A stretch of DNA of 25,389 nt from an uncultured Alistipes sp. (GTDB lineage: Bacteria > Bacteroidota > Bacteroidia > Bacteroidales > Rikenellaceae). The notes under the pieces are model-generated. The model had not been told where the DNA came from, did not search any database, and saw only the letters and a list, made by a program, of their open reading frames with translations. The DNA lies in assembly GCA_937895825.1 (NCBI GenBank), contig CALBKP010000110.1:1-25389 (forward strand), written 5' to 3'. Below are positions 14,650-22,822 of the stretch, in pieces. The position numbers were made by a program, and so were the translations under genes. Numbering within the stretch: the first letter of the stretch is position 1; each line of letters starts with the position of its first letter.

Positions 14650-15000
14650 TTAGAGCAGGCGGTTTGTACGCTCGTCGGGGAAGATGACCTTGGGCTCGAA
14701 GGTCTTAGCCTCCTCAAAGTCCATAAAACCATAGCCCATGATTATTACGATGTCGCCAACGGCAGTCTTACGTGCAGCAGCACCATTAAGGCAGATGCAG
14801 CCACTGCCGCGCTCACCACGGATAACGTATGTCTCGATACGCTCGCCGTTGTTGTTGTTCACAATCTGCACCTTCTCGCCCTCGATAAGGCCTGCGGCAT
14901 CCATCAGGTCTTCGTCGATGGTGATGCTCCCTACGTAGTTTAGATTCGCCTCCGTAACACGCACGCGGTGAATCTTCGATTTCATTCTTTCGATATACAT
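14650..15000 (-). CDS. panD: Aspartate 1-decarboxylase
   Basis: 116 residues from ATG 15000 (MYIERMKSKIHRVRVTEANL). This start lines up with the E. coli PanD N-terminus; the longer frame runs into panC. The enzyme decarboxylates aspartate to beta-alanine for pantothenate. It is made as a proenzyme that self-cleaves at Gly24-Ser25 (YVGSITID here) to create the pyruvoyl cofactor, and the site is intact. Other family motifs are ETYVIRGERGSG, LNGAAARK and VGDIVIIM. It starts 16 bases after panC, so substrate supply and the condensing enzyme are made together. Confidence 0.96.
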   Translation of the reverse strand: MYIERMKSKIHRVRVTEANLNYVGSITIDEDLMDAAGLIEGEKVQIVNNNNGERIETYVIRGERGSGCICLNGAAARKTAVGDIVIIMGYGFMDFEEAKTFEPKVIFPDERTNRLL

Positions 15001-15016
15001 AGTTTGGGTCGTTTGC

Positions 15017-15853
15017 TTACTTAATCTTAATGTTGTCGATAAGGCGTATCTCACCAGCCTGTACAGCGCAACATCCCTGTATGCGCTCCGAGTCGCTCCA
15101 CTTATCAACCTTCTGCATTGTGCGAGCATCCACTGCCTCGAAATAGATGGTCTTCAACAATGGATTTGAGTCGATGGTGGCTACTACCCATGCCGTTAGC
15201 TCGGTAGGAGTCATTGAAGTCATCTTCTCGGCGCACTGCTTAATGGTGGCGTAGATGTGTGGCGCAGCCTTACGGTGCTCGGGGGTGAGGAGCTCGTTGC
15301 GCGACGAGAGGGCGAGACCATCCTCGCCACGAACGATGGCGCACTCAACAATCTCTATATCGATAGCGAGTTGCTCGACCATAGCTTTAATCACGGCAAT
15401 CTGCTGGAAGTCCTTCTCGCCGAAGTATGCACGCTGAGGCTTAACAAGGTCGAATAGACGGCTTACCACCTGAGCCACGCCGTTGAAGTGGCCAGGGCGT
15501 GTGGCACCCTCCATGACCTTATCTACCAAGCCGAAGTCAAACTGACGGGTGTCGGGTTCGGGGTAGATATCCTCCACCGTAGGCATAAAGACGATGTCGG
15601 CACCTGCTGCCTCCAAGATGGCGCAGTCAGCCTCGGGTGTGCGGGGATAGTTCTTGAGGTCGTTCTTATCGTTGAACTGTGTGGGGTTTACGAATACGCT
15701 CACAACCACAGTGTCATTCTCTTTACGAGCACGCTCCACCAACGAACGGTGTCCTGCGTGCAATGCACCCATTGTGGGTACGAAGCCTACACCCGCTTTC
15801 GGTGTGTTGGCCAAAGCTGCGTTTAGGTCAGCTACTTTTGTTACTACTAACAT
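15017..15853 (-). CDS. panC: Pantothenate synthetase (pantoate-beta-alanine ligase)
   Basis: A 278-residue cytoplasmic enzyme that joins pantoate and beta-alanine with ATP. The nucleotidyl-transferase signature PTMGALHAGH is at 26-35. VNPTQFN, the GEKDFQQ loop, and ALSSRNELL, which plays the KMSKS-like role, follow at normal spacing. Length matches the family (about 280). It is the first gene of the panC-panD operon with its own promoter at 15876-15906. panB is not in the window. Confidence 0.96.
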   Translation of the reverse strand: MLVVTKVADLNAALANTPKAGVGFVPTMGALHAGHRSLVERARKENDTVVVSVFVNPTQFNDKNDLKNYPRTPEADCAILEAAGADIVFMPTVEDIYPEPDTRQFDFGLVDKVMEGATRPGHFNGVAQVVSRLFDLVKPQRAYFGEKDFQQIAVIKAMVEQLAIDIEIVECAIVRGEDGLALSSRNELLTPEHRKAAPHIYATIKQCAEKMTSMTPTELTAWVVATIDSNPLLKTIYFEAVDARTMQKVDKWSDSERIQGCCAVQAGEIRLIDNIKIK

Positions 15854-15875
15854 AATTCGTTCATGAATGTTGGCG

Positions 15876-15906
15876 CAAAGTTACAAACTTCTACGAAGAT
15901 AGCAAG
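15876..15906 (-). promoter_or_regulatory. Promoter of panC-panD
   Basis: Read leftward, CTTG (15906-15903), a 19-base spacer and TAACTTTG (15883-15876). The -7 element is perfect, and the -33 variant CTTG is the same one seen before the surface lipoprotein gene. The leader is about 20 bases. Confidence 0.65.
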
Positions 15907-15968
15907 CATACGATGGTAAAAAATAGCCATCTGTTGCGCTAAAAGGTGTAATAATGTTGTGTCAGTGG

Positions 15969-16418
15969 TTATTCGAAGTGTGGAAAATGGTCGATAGGGG
16001 CATATCCTCCCTCCTCTCGACGGGTGAAGCAGTGGGTGGTGAGCCCGTTGGTGATAACGATATAACGGCAACCGAGTATGGTGTTGTATCGTGCCGCTTG
16101 GCGTAGTGTCTCGGTGCCAATGACGATGCCTGGCTCCTTACACTCTATAACGACGAGTGGTCGGGCATCGGAGCCTACGGCTACAATATCAGCACGCTGA
16201 GCCATGCCGTTGATGGCTACGGGGTACTCCTCGACAATCTGCTCTGCCATAAATCCGCAATGGCTACGTAGGTACTCCACTACATGACGGCGCACCCACT
16301 CTTCGGGGGTGAGCACAAGCCATCGCCCGCGTACCTTGTCAAATACCTCGGTGCGGCCATTCGCCGTACGACGAGCTTTGAGCCGTATGGGAGGAAAATG
16401 TAGTCGTGGATACTTCAT
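15969..16418 (-). CDS. Stand-alone HsdR N-terminal-type nuclease-like protein
   Basis: 149 residues resembling the type I restriction R-subunit N-terminal domain (HSDR_N). A PD-(D/E)xK-type core is readable: Asp77 in AQRADIVAV, then Glu92 and Lys94 in VVIECKEPG. RQAARYNTILGCRYIVITNG follows, typical of this fold. The helicase, M and S subunits of a type I system are absent, and small solo proteins of this kind are common in Bacteroidota with unknown function. It could be a housekeeping nuclease or a DNA-binding remnant. It is divergent from the C_GCAxxG_C_C gene across a shared palindromic promoter. Confidence 0.82.
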   Translation of the reverse strand: MKYPRLHFPPIRLKARRTANGRTEVFDKVRGRWLVLTPEEWVRRHVVEYLRSHCGFMAEQIVEEYPVAINGMAQRADIVAVGSDARPLVVIECKEPGIVIGTETLRQAARYNTILGCRYIVITNGLTTHCFTRREEGGYAPIDHFPHFE

Positions 16419-16445
16419 TTGTAGCCGTTATTCCAAAATTTAATG

Positions 16446-16466
16446 TATCTTTGCGTCGCAAAGATA
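16446..16466. promoter_or_regulatory. Perfect 21-base palindrome with a -7 element on each strand
   Basis: The arms TATCTTTGCG and CGCAAAGATA flank a single central T. Each arm carries a perfect TAnnTTTG element: TATCTTTG rightward (16446-16453) for the redox protein gene at 16476, and TATCTTTG leftward (16466-16459) for the nuclease-like gene at 16418. TTTG at 16418-16421 lies 24 bases before the rightward element. RNA polymerase could hardly hold both promoters at once, and the symmetry would also suit a dimeric repressor. Confidence 0.65.
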
Positions 16467-16475
16467 ATAAGAAAA

Positions 16476-16964
16476 ATGGAAACATTGAACATAAATGTAG
16501 AGGAGCGTGTTGAACGAGCACGTGGCTACTTCACCGCAGGATATAATTGTGCTCAGGCCGTGGTTATGGCCTTTGACGATGTTATGGGTCAGAATGCTGA
16601 TAGCTTGTCACGTCTCGCTGCACCTTTTGGAGGTGGTATGGGTCGTATGCGCGAGGTGTGTGGCACGGTGAGCGGCATGGCTATACTTGCTGGTGAGCTA
16701 TCGCCATCGGCCGACCCCAAGAACCTTGAGGAGCGCAAGCAGAACTATGCCCTGGTGCAGCGTTTTGCCGAGAGCTTCCGTAAGGAGAATGGCGATATCG
16801 TATGTCGTCGTCTTTTGGGCCTTGAGCCTATGGTGGAGCGTGCCGAGACGGCAATGCCCTCGGAGCGCACGGCAGAGTATTACAAGAAACGCCCATGTGT
16901 GGAGTATGTCGGTTGTGCAGCACGTATCGTTGCGGAGTATATTAATGAGAGTACAAAAAAGTAA
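16476..16964 (+). CDS. C_GCAxxG_C_C family (split-Cys redox-type) protein
   Basis: 162 residues from ATG 16476 (METLNINVEERVER); an earlier in-frame ATG at 16443 lies in the promoter and is rejected. The family pattern is present: Cys25 in GYNCAQAVV, then FGGGMGRMREVCGTVSGM with Cys62, Cys110 (IVCRRLLG), Cys141 (RPCVEYV) and Cys147. The family is small, cytoplasmic and presumed redox-active or metal-binding; its function is not established. The calcium ATPase gene begins 30 bases later, across an AT-rich gap without a terminator, so read-through is likely. Confidence 0.9.
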   Translation: METLNINVEERVERARGYFTAGYNCAQAVVMAFDDVMGQNADSLSRLAAPFGGGMGRMREVCGTVSGMAILAGELSPSADPKNLEERKQNYALVQRFAESFRKENGDIVCRRLLGLEPMVERAETAMPSERTAEYYKKRPCVEYVGCAARIVAEYINESTKK

Positions 16965-16994
16965 ATAGTCATAATATTTATTTTTATTATTTAG

Positions 16995-19751
16995 ATGTCA
17001 CGCGAGAGAGATAAAGCGTACTTGGATAGGGCTCTTTTGGCTACATCGGATGTGGTACGTGAGGGTCGAGGTAAAAATATCATCCCACCACCTGAGCGCG
17101 AGCCGCTCTGGAGACTATATCTTGAGAAGTTCAAGGATCCCATTATTATAGTTCTGCTGGTTGTGTTTATGCTATCGGTGGGGTTGTCGTTCTACGAGAT
17201 ATTCGTTATGGATGATGACTGGTCGATTATGTTTGAGCCTACGGGTGTGCTTCTTGCACTACTTTTGGCCACGGGCGTAGGATTTATCTTCGAGGTCAAG
17301 GCAAGTCGTGAGTTCGAGATATTGAATAAGGTGAAGGACTCGCGACCTGTTAAGGTGGTTCGCCGCCAGAGCGATGGTGAGCGCCCAGTGATGATGCTTG
17401 TCGAGAAACAGGATGTTGTGGTTGGCGATATTGTGCGCTTGGAGAGTGGTGATGAGATACCTGCCGATGGACTTCTGCTCGATGCAGTGCAGTTACGCGT
17501 CGATGAGTCGAACTTCACTGGCGAGACATACGCTAATAAGTTTGTCGACAAGGCGGACTTCGATACAGATGCCACCTATCCCTCGAACTTCTTGTTGCGC
17601 GGCTCTACTGTTATTGAGGGCGGTGGCGATATGATAGTTCAGGGTGTAGGCTACGCTACCGAGGAGGGACGTGGTGTTGCCTTAGCCAGTGAGGGTAGCG
17701 ACGTTAAGACTCCGCTTAACCATCAGCTCGACCAACTCGGTGGTTGGATATCGCGAGCCAGCTTTATCATTGCTGCGCTTATCGTCGTAGGTCGTATGCT
17801 CTACTTCTGGCTCTCGGGAGGTTTCGCGGGCGATACATCGTGGCTCGACATCTTGGAGTTCGTGCTTAACTCGGTGATGATTGCTGTTACGCTTATCGTC
17901 GTAGCCGTGCCCGAAGGTCTGCCTATGAGTATCACGGTGAGCTTGGCTATGAGCATGCGCCGAATGCTTAAGGAGAATAGCCTTGTGCGAAAGCTACATG
18001 CCTGCGAGACTATGGGCGCTACGACCGTGATATGTACCGATAAAACGGGCACGCTTACGAAGAATCGCATGACCGTTATGGAGTTGGCTATGTGTGGCGA
18101 CGACGTTATGTGCGATGTCATTGAGGGTATTGCCGTTAACTCCACGGCCGAGCTTACTACCGATGAGGATGGCTCACTCGCTGCGATAGGTAATCCTACG
18201 GAGTGCGCGCTACTTCAATGGATTAATAAGCAAGGCTATGACTATGTCGCAATACGTGAGAAGTACACGGTACTCGCTGTTGAACCTTTCTCTACCGAGA
18301 CAAAGTATATGGTCACTGAGGTCGTTGAGCGAGCCTCGGGTCACAGAGTGCGTTACGTTAAGGGTGCCCCAGAGATTGTGATGGCTATGTGCGATAGGGT
18401 AGCCGATGGTCGTACACGCGAGGAGTTTGAGTCGTTGCTGCTGGGTTATCAGAGCCGAGCTATGCGTACGCTTGGCTTTGCCGTGGAGGAGATTGTTGAG
18501 GAGGGTAGACGTGGTGTGATGACATTTCTCGGTGTCGTTGGTATTGCAGACCCTATACGCGATGATGTCGCCGAGGCTATCGATACGTGCATGAATTCTG
18601 CTGGAGTGCGTGTTATCATCGTTACGGGAGATACGCCTGGTACGGCACGTGAGATAGGTCGTCAGATAGGTCTGATAACTAACGACGAGCCAGGACAGAT
18701 TACTACGGGGCCTGAGTTTGCCGCTCTCTCGGATGAGGAGGTGCGTGAACTGCTCCGTGGCTCGAAACTAAAGATTATCTCACGAGCACGCCCCGATGAT
18801 AAAGCACGTCTTGTAATGCTTCTTCAGTCCAATGGCGAGGTTGTGGCCGTCACGGGTGATGGCACGAACGATGCTCCAGCCCTCAGTAAGGCACAAGTAG
18901 GCCTCTCAATGGGCGATGGCACGTCAAGAGCAAAGGAGGCGAGCGATATCACGATTATTGACAACTCGTTTGCAAGTATAAATAAGGCGATAATGTGGGG
19001 TCGTTCGCTCTACCTGAACATCCGCCGTTTCATCATTTTCCAGATGACCATCAACCTATGTGCGTGCCTTATCGTTCTGTTCGGTGCTTTTATTGGATCG
19101 GAGTCACCACTCACGGTTACGCAGATGTTGTGGGTTAACCTTATCATGGATACCTTTGCAGCTATGGCGTTGTCGTCGCTGCCGCCCGAGCGTAGCGTGC
19201 TTAGGGAGAAACCGCGCGACCCGAATAGCCACATCATAAATAGGGGTATGTTGTTACAGATTGTTGGTGGTGGTTTGGTATTCTTCGTTGTCCTTGTTGG
19301 CTTGTGGCAGCTGTTGCACCATGCCGACATTACGCATGTCTCTGATCTTCTGAGTGCGGAGTCGTTGAGGATATTCTTCGCTGAGATGTTTGGCTCGGAT
19401 GCTGAGCTTCAGACGATGACAGGCCGTGAGATGGGTATCTTCTTCTCGATATTCGTGGTGATGCAGTTCTGGAATCTATTTAATGCCAAGTATTTCCGTA
19501 CTAATAATAGCCTTATCGGTGATATTATAGATATGTTCCGTAATCCGCAGCGTGTGATGGAGTCGTACAATAGATACTTCCTCCTGATACTTGCCGTTAT
19601 CTTCTGTGGTCAGGTGGCAATCGTAACGTTTGCTGGCGAGCTATTTAGCGTGTCACCACTATCGCTTGGCGACTGGTGTTGGATTATGATCCTAACATCG
19701 CCCGTATTGCTAATCCCCGATCTGGTGCGCCTCGTATCTCGCAAGAGGTAG
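16995..19751 (+). CDS. Calcium-translocating P-type ATPase, PMCA-type
   Basis: A 918-residue inner-membrane pump that exports Ca2+ using ATP. The order is that of P2 ATPases: an N-terminal cytoplasmic part, TM1-2, the actuator domain with TGET (175-178, normally TGES), and TM3-4 with PEGLP (306-310). The phosphorylation site is Asp349 in CTDKTGTLTKN, followed by the nucleotide-binding domain (KGAPEIVMAMC) and the hinge TGDGTNDAPALSKA (D622, D626). The C-terminal membrane bundle contains LWVNLIMDTFAAMALSSLPPE, which is characteristic of the Ca2+ (PMCA/SERCA) group. Length fits bacterial PMCA-like pumps. The ion specificity is from family resemblance. It is convergent with znuC, only 12 bases apart, with no visible terminator. 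Confidence 0.93.
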   Translation: MSRERDKAYLDRALLATSDVVREGRGKNIIPPPEREPLWRLYLEKFKDPIIIVLLVVFMLSVGLSFYEIFVMDDDWSIMFEPTGVLLALLLATGVGFIFEVKASREFEILNKVKDSRPVKVVRRQSDGERPVMMLVEKQDVVVGDIVRLESGDEIPADGLLLDAVQLRVDESNFTGETYANKFVDKADFDTDATYPSNFLLRGSTVIEGGGDMIVQGVGYATEEGRGVALASEGSDVKTPLNHQLDQLGGWISRASFIIAALIVVGRMLYFWLSGGFAGDTSWLDILEFVLNSVMIAVTLIVVAVPEGLPMSITVSLAMSMRRMLKENSLVRKLHACETMGATTVICTDKTGTLTKNRMTVMELAMCGDDVMCDVIEGIAVNSTAELTTDEDGSLAAIGNPTECALLQWINKQGYDYVAIREKYTVLAVEPFSTETKYMVTEVVERASGHRVRYVKGAPEIVMAMCDRVADGRTREEFESLLLGYQSRAMRTLGFAVEEIVEEGRRGVMTFLGVVGIADPIRDDVAEAIDTCMNSAGVRVIIVTGDTPGTAREIGRQIGLITNDEPGQITTGPEFAALSDEEVRELLRGSKLKIISRARPDDKARLVMLLQSNGEVVAVTGDGTNDAPALSKAQVGLSMGDGTSRAKEASDITIIDNSFASINKAIMWGRSLYLNIRRFIIFQMTINLCACLIVLFGAFIGSESPLTVTQMLWVNLIMDTFAAMALSSLPPERSVLREKPRDPNSHIINRGMLLQIVGGGLVFFVVLVGLWQLLHHADITHVSDLLSAESLRIFFAEMFGSDAELQTMTGREMGIFFSIFVVMQFWNLFNAKYFRTNNSLIGDIIDMFRNPQRVMESYNRYFLLILAVIFCGQVAIVTFAGELFSVSPLSLGDWCWIMILTSPVLLIPDLVRLVSRKR

Positions 19752-19763
19752 ACTCGCAACAGC

Positions 19764-20540
19764 CTACTCGTGACAATGGGGACACTCCTCGTGTGCCCCG
19801 AGCACGGTGTGCGGAATGTTACCGTGCGAGATAAGCTGTATCGGGCAGTTGTAGTTGCGTAGCTGCTCCTCGGTGATGATGTTCGAGTCGTGGCGATGTA
19901 CATGGCGGTTGACGCACACGATGCTACGCACAACGCTCGAAATAGTACCTATGTCGTGCGATACCATCACTATTGCCATCTGCTCCGATAGGTGGTGGAG
20001 AAGGTTGTATAACTCATTCTCGAAACGATTATCCACAAAGTTTGTTGGCTCATCAAGGACAAGCAACTTTGGCTCAGAGATAATGGCTCGGCAGAGCATT
20101 ACGCGTTGCAGTTGACCACCCGATAGCTCACCTATGGGGCGGTCACTTAGGTCTGATAGCGATGCACGTTCGAGCACCTTGTCTACGCGTTTATGCTCAT
20201 CCTTGCTGTAGCTGCGCCATAATCCGCGCTCAGCTTGTAATCCCGACATCACTACCTCGCGTACCGATATGGGAAACTCCTTGTCGAATGTGGAGATCTG
20301 TGGTAGATACCCTATATGTGGTTTTTTGTTACGTAGCAATTGCTCGCCATACTCGATGTGTCCGTTATATGGGACAATACCCATTATGGCCTTTACAAGC
20401 GTGCTCTTTCCACCACCGTTAGGGCCAATGATACCTACGAAGTCATCGACGTATATGTCGAGGTTGACATGCTCAAGTGCCGTGACGTTGTCATAGCGAA
20501 CACCGAGGTCGCGTATCGTGATTATAGGCTTCTTACTCAT
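19764..20540 (-). CDS. znuC: Zinc/metal ABC transporter ATP-binding protein
   Basis: A 258-residue cytoplasmic ATPase subunit. It has Walker A GPNGGGKST (39-47), Q-loop Gln81, the signature LSGGQLQRV (139-147), Walker B LLVLDEPT (159-166) and switch His195 (VSHD). It resembles the ZnuC/MntB group (substrate zinc or manganese). The C-terminal 30 residues are rich in metal-binding side chains and end in AHEECPHCHE, which could sense or hold zinc (inference). Its ATG overlaps the end of znuA by 8 bases, which implies translational coupling. No permease gene follows: the next gene is the convergent calcium ATPase, so a ZnuB partner must come from elsewhere. Confidence 0.9.
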   Translation of the reverse strand: MSKKPIITIRDLGVRYDNVTALEHVNLDIYVDDFVGIIGPNGGGKSTLVKAIMGIVPYNGHIEYGEQLLRNKKPHIGYLPQISTFDKEFPISVREVVMSGLQAERGLWRSYSKDEHKRVDKVLERASLSDLSDRPIGELSGGQLQRVMLCRAIISEPKLLVLDEPTNFVDNRFENELYNLLHHLSEQMAIVMVSHDIGTISSVVRSIVCVNRHVHRHDSNIITEEQLRNYNCPIQLISHGNIPHTVLGAHEECPHCHE

Positions 20541-21384
20541 TGTTGCGACATATTATATCGGTTACACGCTCAATCTCCGAGAGGATGTCCTCAGCCAAGG
20601 GATCTGTTACTATAACCTCGGCATTGCACTCTTCGGCAATAGCACGCACCTTGTCGGGGCTATACTGTGGTTGGATGAGTATGGCGTGGATACCATGCTC
20701 AGTGGCTTGCTCAATGATAGATGTCAGCTGTCGAGGTGAGGGCTCTTTGCCGTCGTGCTCAATGGCTATCTGGCGAATGTCGTAGTCGCGTGCATAATAT
20801 GTGTAGGCTGGATGATATATCAAGATTGCCTTCACGTTGCTACGTTCAATAGCCTCTTTACAGTGGTTATCCAACGCCTCGATGCGCTCGATTAATGCAC
20901 TGGCAGCATTGCTATATTTTGCTGAGTCAGGATACGATTTCATAATGTTACGCTCAATGGTCAACACCATCTGCTTGAGCGCACGAGGCGATGTCCATGT
21001 GTGGGGGTCGATGCCGTGAGCGTGGTGATGATGACCATGCGAACAACTACCCTTCATCGTCTCTATGCCCTCGGATAGATCAATAACAATGTCGTTGTCA
21101 AAATTGGCAATGAGGCTATGCTCGAAATTTATAAGCCCGATGGCAAATACATGGTTCGCATCGTTTAGTGATGTGAGCTGACGGGCGGTGGGCTCGTAGG
21201 TCTCTGGGCTGGCACCATCGGGCACAAGAACCTCAACGGTGAAGTCGCCACAAGTGATTTGCTCGACAATCTGTTTGAGGGGTGTTATCGTTACGAATAT
21301 GGTCTTTTCGCTATTGTGGCTTTTATAAGTGTTACACGCTGAAAATAGCGTTGTAAGGAGTATGAATATGGTTATCTTTCTCAT
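20533..21384 (-). CDS. znuA: Zinc ABC transporter substrate-binding lipoprotein
   Basis: 283 residues from ATG 21384 (MRKITIFILLTTLFSAC). The short start gives a proper lipoprotein signal with Cys17; the longer frame adds 11 residues before it. It is a cluster A-I (ZnuA/TroA) binding protein. A His-rich loop (CSHGHHHHAHGIDPH, about residues 113-128) precedes DPHTW, and metal-ligand positions recur later (IYHPAYTYYA; TDPLAED near the end). The His loop favours zinc over manganese. It is the first gene of the znuA-znuC pair. The promoter lies in the znuA/flavodiiron divergent region. Confidence 0.9.
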   Translation of the reverse strand: MRKITIFILLTTLFSACNTYKSHNSEKTIFVTITPLKQIVEQITCGDFTVEVLVPDGASPETYEPTARQLTSLNDANHVFAIGLINFEHSLIANFDNDIVIDLSEGIETMKGSCSHGHHHHAHGIDPHTWTSPRALKQMVLTIERNIMKSYPDSAKYSNAASALIERIEALDNHCKEAIERSNVKAILIYHPAYTYYARDYDIRQIAIEHDGKEPSPRQLTSIIEQATEHGIHAILIQPQYSPDKVRAIAEECNAEVIVTDPLAEDILSEIERVTDIICRNNE

Positions 21385-21414
21385 ATGCTCAATGTTTACT
21401 ATGCAAATATGCTG

Positions 21415-21422
21415 CAAAGTTA
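21415..21422 (-). promoter_or_regulatory. -7 element of znuA-znuC
   Basis: Read leftward, TAACTTTG is a perfect TAnnTTTG element 31 bases before the ATG at 21384. I saw no clear -33 TTTG and no convincing Zur/Fur-type inverted repeat nearby. Confidence 0.55.
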
Positions 21423-21441
21423 TAAAAAAGTGTTCTTAAAT

Positions 21442-21472
21442 TTTGTTATATCCATAAATTTTTAGATATTTG
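21442..21472 (+). promoter_or_regulatory. Promoter of the flavodiiron protein gene
   Basis: TTTG (21442-21445), a 19-base spacer and GATATTTG (21465-21472). The -7 element has one mismatch to TAnnTTTG. It lies 29 bases before the ATG at 21501. Confidence 0.5.
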
Positions 21473-21500
21473 CCACATAAAACCTAAAAACATACGCAAA

Positions 21501-22664
21501 ATGATTAAGAATATAACCGAAAAGATAGTCTATGTTGGCGTAGATGATACCGATATTGATCTCTTTGAGAGCCAGTATTTAGTACCCAATGGTGTGTCGT
21601 ATAACTCTTATGTCATCCTTGACGAGAAGGTAGCCGTTATGGATACGGTAGATCGTCGTAAGAGTGATGAGTGGTTCCAGAATCTCGATGTCGCTTTGGC
21701 TGGTCGTAAGCCCGATTATCTCGTTGTTCAGCACCTTGAGCCCGACCATGCAGGTACTATCGCTATGTTTTTGGAGCGTTATCCCGACACACAGATTGTA
21801 GCGTCGGATAAGGCTGTCAAGATGATGCCGCAGTTCTTCTTTGAGGTTAAGTTCGAGGGTCGCACCATCGGTGTTAAGGAGGGTGATACCCTTTCGCTTG
21901 GTGGCCGTACTCTGCACTTCGCTATGGCACCTATGGTTCATTGGCCAGAGGTTATGGTGACGTATGATAGCACTGATAAGGTGCTCTTTGCTGCTGATGG
22001 CTTCGGCAAGTTCGGTGCTCTCTCGGTTGATGAGCCTTGGGCAGACGAGGCGCGTCGCTATTATATCAACATCTGTGGTAAGTATGGTGCTCCGGTGCAG
22101 GCTCTTTTGAAGAAGGCTGCTGGCCTTGATATTGCAATCATCTGTCCGTTGCATGGCCCTGTGCTCAATGAGAACTTGGGTTATTATATTGGTCTCTACG
22201 ATACATGGAGCAAGTATGAGCCTGAGGAGGAGGGTACACTCGTTGCCTACGCATCTATCCATGGCAATACGGCCGAGGTGGCTAACAAGTTCGCTGAGAT
22301 CCTTCGCTCGAAGGGTGCTAAGAATGTTGTTGTTCGCGATCTGTCGCGTACCGATATGGCTAAGGTTGTTGAGGATGCATTCCGTTATAGCCGCCTTGTT
22401 GTTGCTGCTGCGTCGTATGACTCGGATGTATTCCCACCTATGCACGACTTCTTGCACCACTTGGCTATCAAGGGCTTCTCTAAGCGTCGCATCGGCATTA
22501 TAGAGAATGGCTCGTGGGCACCATCTGCAGGTCGTGCTATGCGTGCTATAATTGATGGCTTCAAGGGTGTGACGGTTGCCGAGAATATGGTGACCATCAT
22601 GTCGCGCATGAAGCCTGCGGATATTCCCGCTCTTGAGGCTTTGGCCGACGAGGTGCTTGCATAA
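21501..22664 (+). CDS. Flavodiiron protein (FprA-type A flavoprotein)
   Basis: A 387-residue cytoplasmic enzyme that reduces O2 to water and/or NO to N2O, a defence used by anaerobes. The N-terminal metallo-beta-lactamase-like domain (about 1-240) keeps the diiron ligands: H78-x-E80-x-D82-H83 (HLEPDHAG), H147 (MVHWPE), D166 (AADGFG) and H218 (CPLHGP). The C-terminal flavodoxin domain starts at about residue 247 (VAYASIHGNTAEVA, the FMN phosphate loop) and runs to the end. There is no extra rubredoxin domain, so this is a class A enzyme. The electron donor is not encoded nearby. A stem-loop terminator follows; the gene is monocistronic. Confidence 0.95.
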   Translation: MIKNITEKIVYVGVDDTDIDLFESQYLVPNGVSYNSYVILDEKVAVMDTVDRRKSDEWFQNLDVALAGRKPDYLVVQHLEPDHAGTIAMFLERYPDTQIVASDKAVKMMPQFFFEVKFEGRTIGVKEGDTLSLGGRTLHFAMAPMVHWPEVMVTYDSTDKVLFAADGFGKFGALSVDEPWADEARRYYINICGKYGAPVQALLKKAAGLDIAIICPLHGPVLNENLGYYIGLYDTWSKYEPEEEGTLVAYASIHGNTAEVANKFAEILRSKGAKNVVVRDLSRTDMAKVVEDAFRYSRLVVAAASYDSDVFPPMHDFLHHLAIKGFSKRRIGIIENGSWAPSAGRAMRAIIDGFKGVTVAENMVTIMSRMKPADIPALEALADEVLA

Positions 22665-22689
22665 GAGGCATCGCTATTTTAGTTTTGTT

Positions 22690-22728
22690 GTTGCCGTTAT
22701 CCAGTCAGGATGGCGGCAACATCTTTTT
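22690..22728 (+). terminator. Terminator of the flavodiiron protein gene
   Basis: GTTGCCGTTATCC (22690-22702) pairs with GGATGGCGGCAAC (22708-22720) over 13 bases including two G-U pairs, with a 5-base loop. ATCTTTTT follows. Confidence 0.88.
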
Positions 22729-22751
22729 AATAGCTATAAAGCAGAATTAAT

Positions 22752-22783
22752 TTTGGCAAATTGGCATAAATTACATATCTTTG
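22752..22783 (+). promoter_or_regulatory. Promoter of the yicC-gmk-nadD operon
   Basis: TTTG (22752-22755), a 20-base spacer and TATCTTTG (22776-22783) match the Bacteroidota consensus exactly. They lie 39 bases before the ATG at 22823. This is the clearest rightward promoter in the window. Confidence 0.82.
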
Positions 22784-22822
22784 TGGGATAATGTTTATGT
22801 ACATAAATGATAGTATCGATAT

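Noticed and set aside
15969..16418. Type I restriction-modification locus
   Set aside because: Only an HsdR-N-like domain is present; no methylase, specificity or helicase gene lies near it.
21385..21500. Zur or Fur box in the znuA/flavodiiron intergenic region
   Set aside because: No inverted repeat of the usual length and symmetry could be found; only AT-rich sequence and promoter elements.
21579..22460. Leftward 293-codon open frame over the flavodiiron gene
   Set aside because: The plus strand encodes a complete flavodiiron protein with all ligands; the antisense frame matches nothing recognisable.
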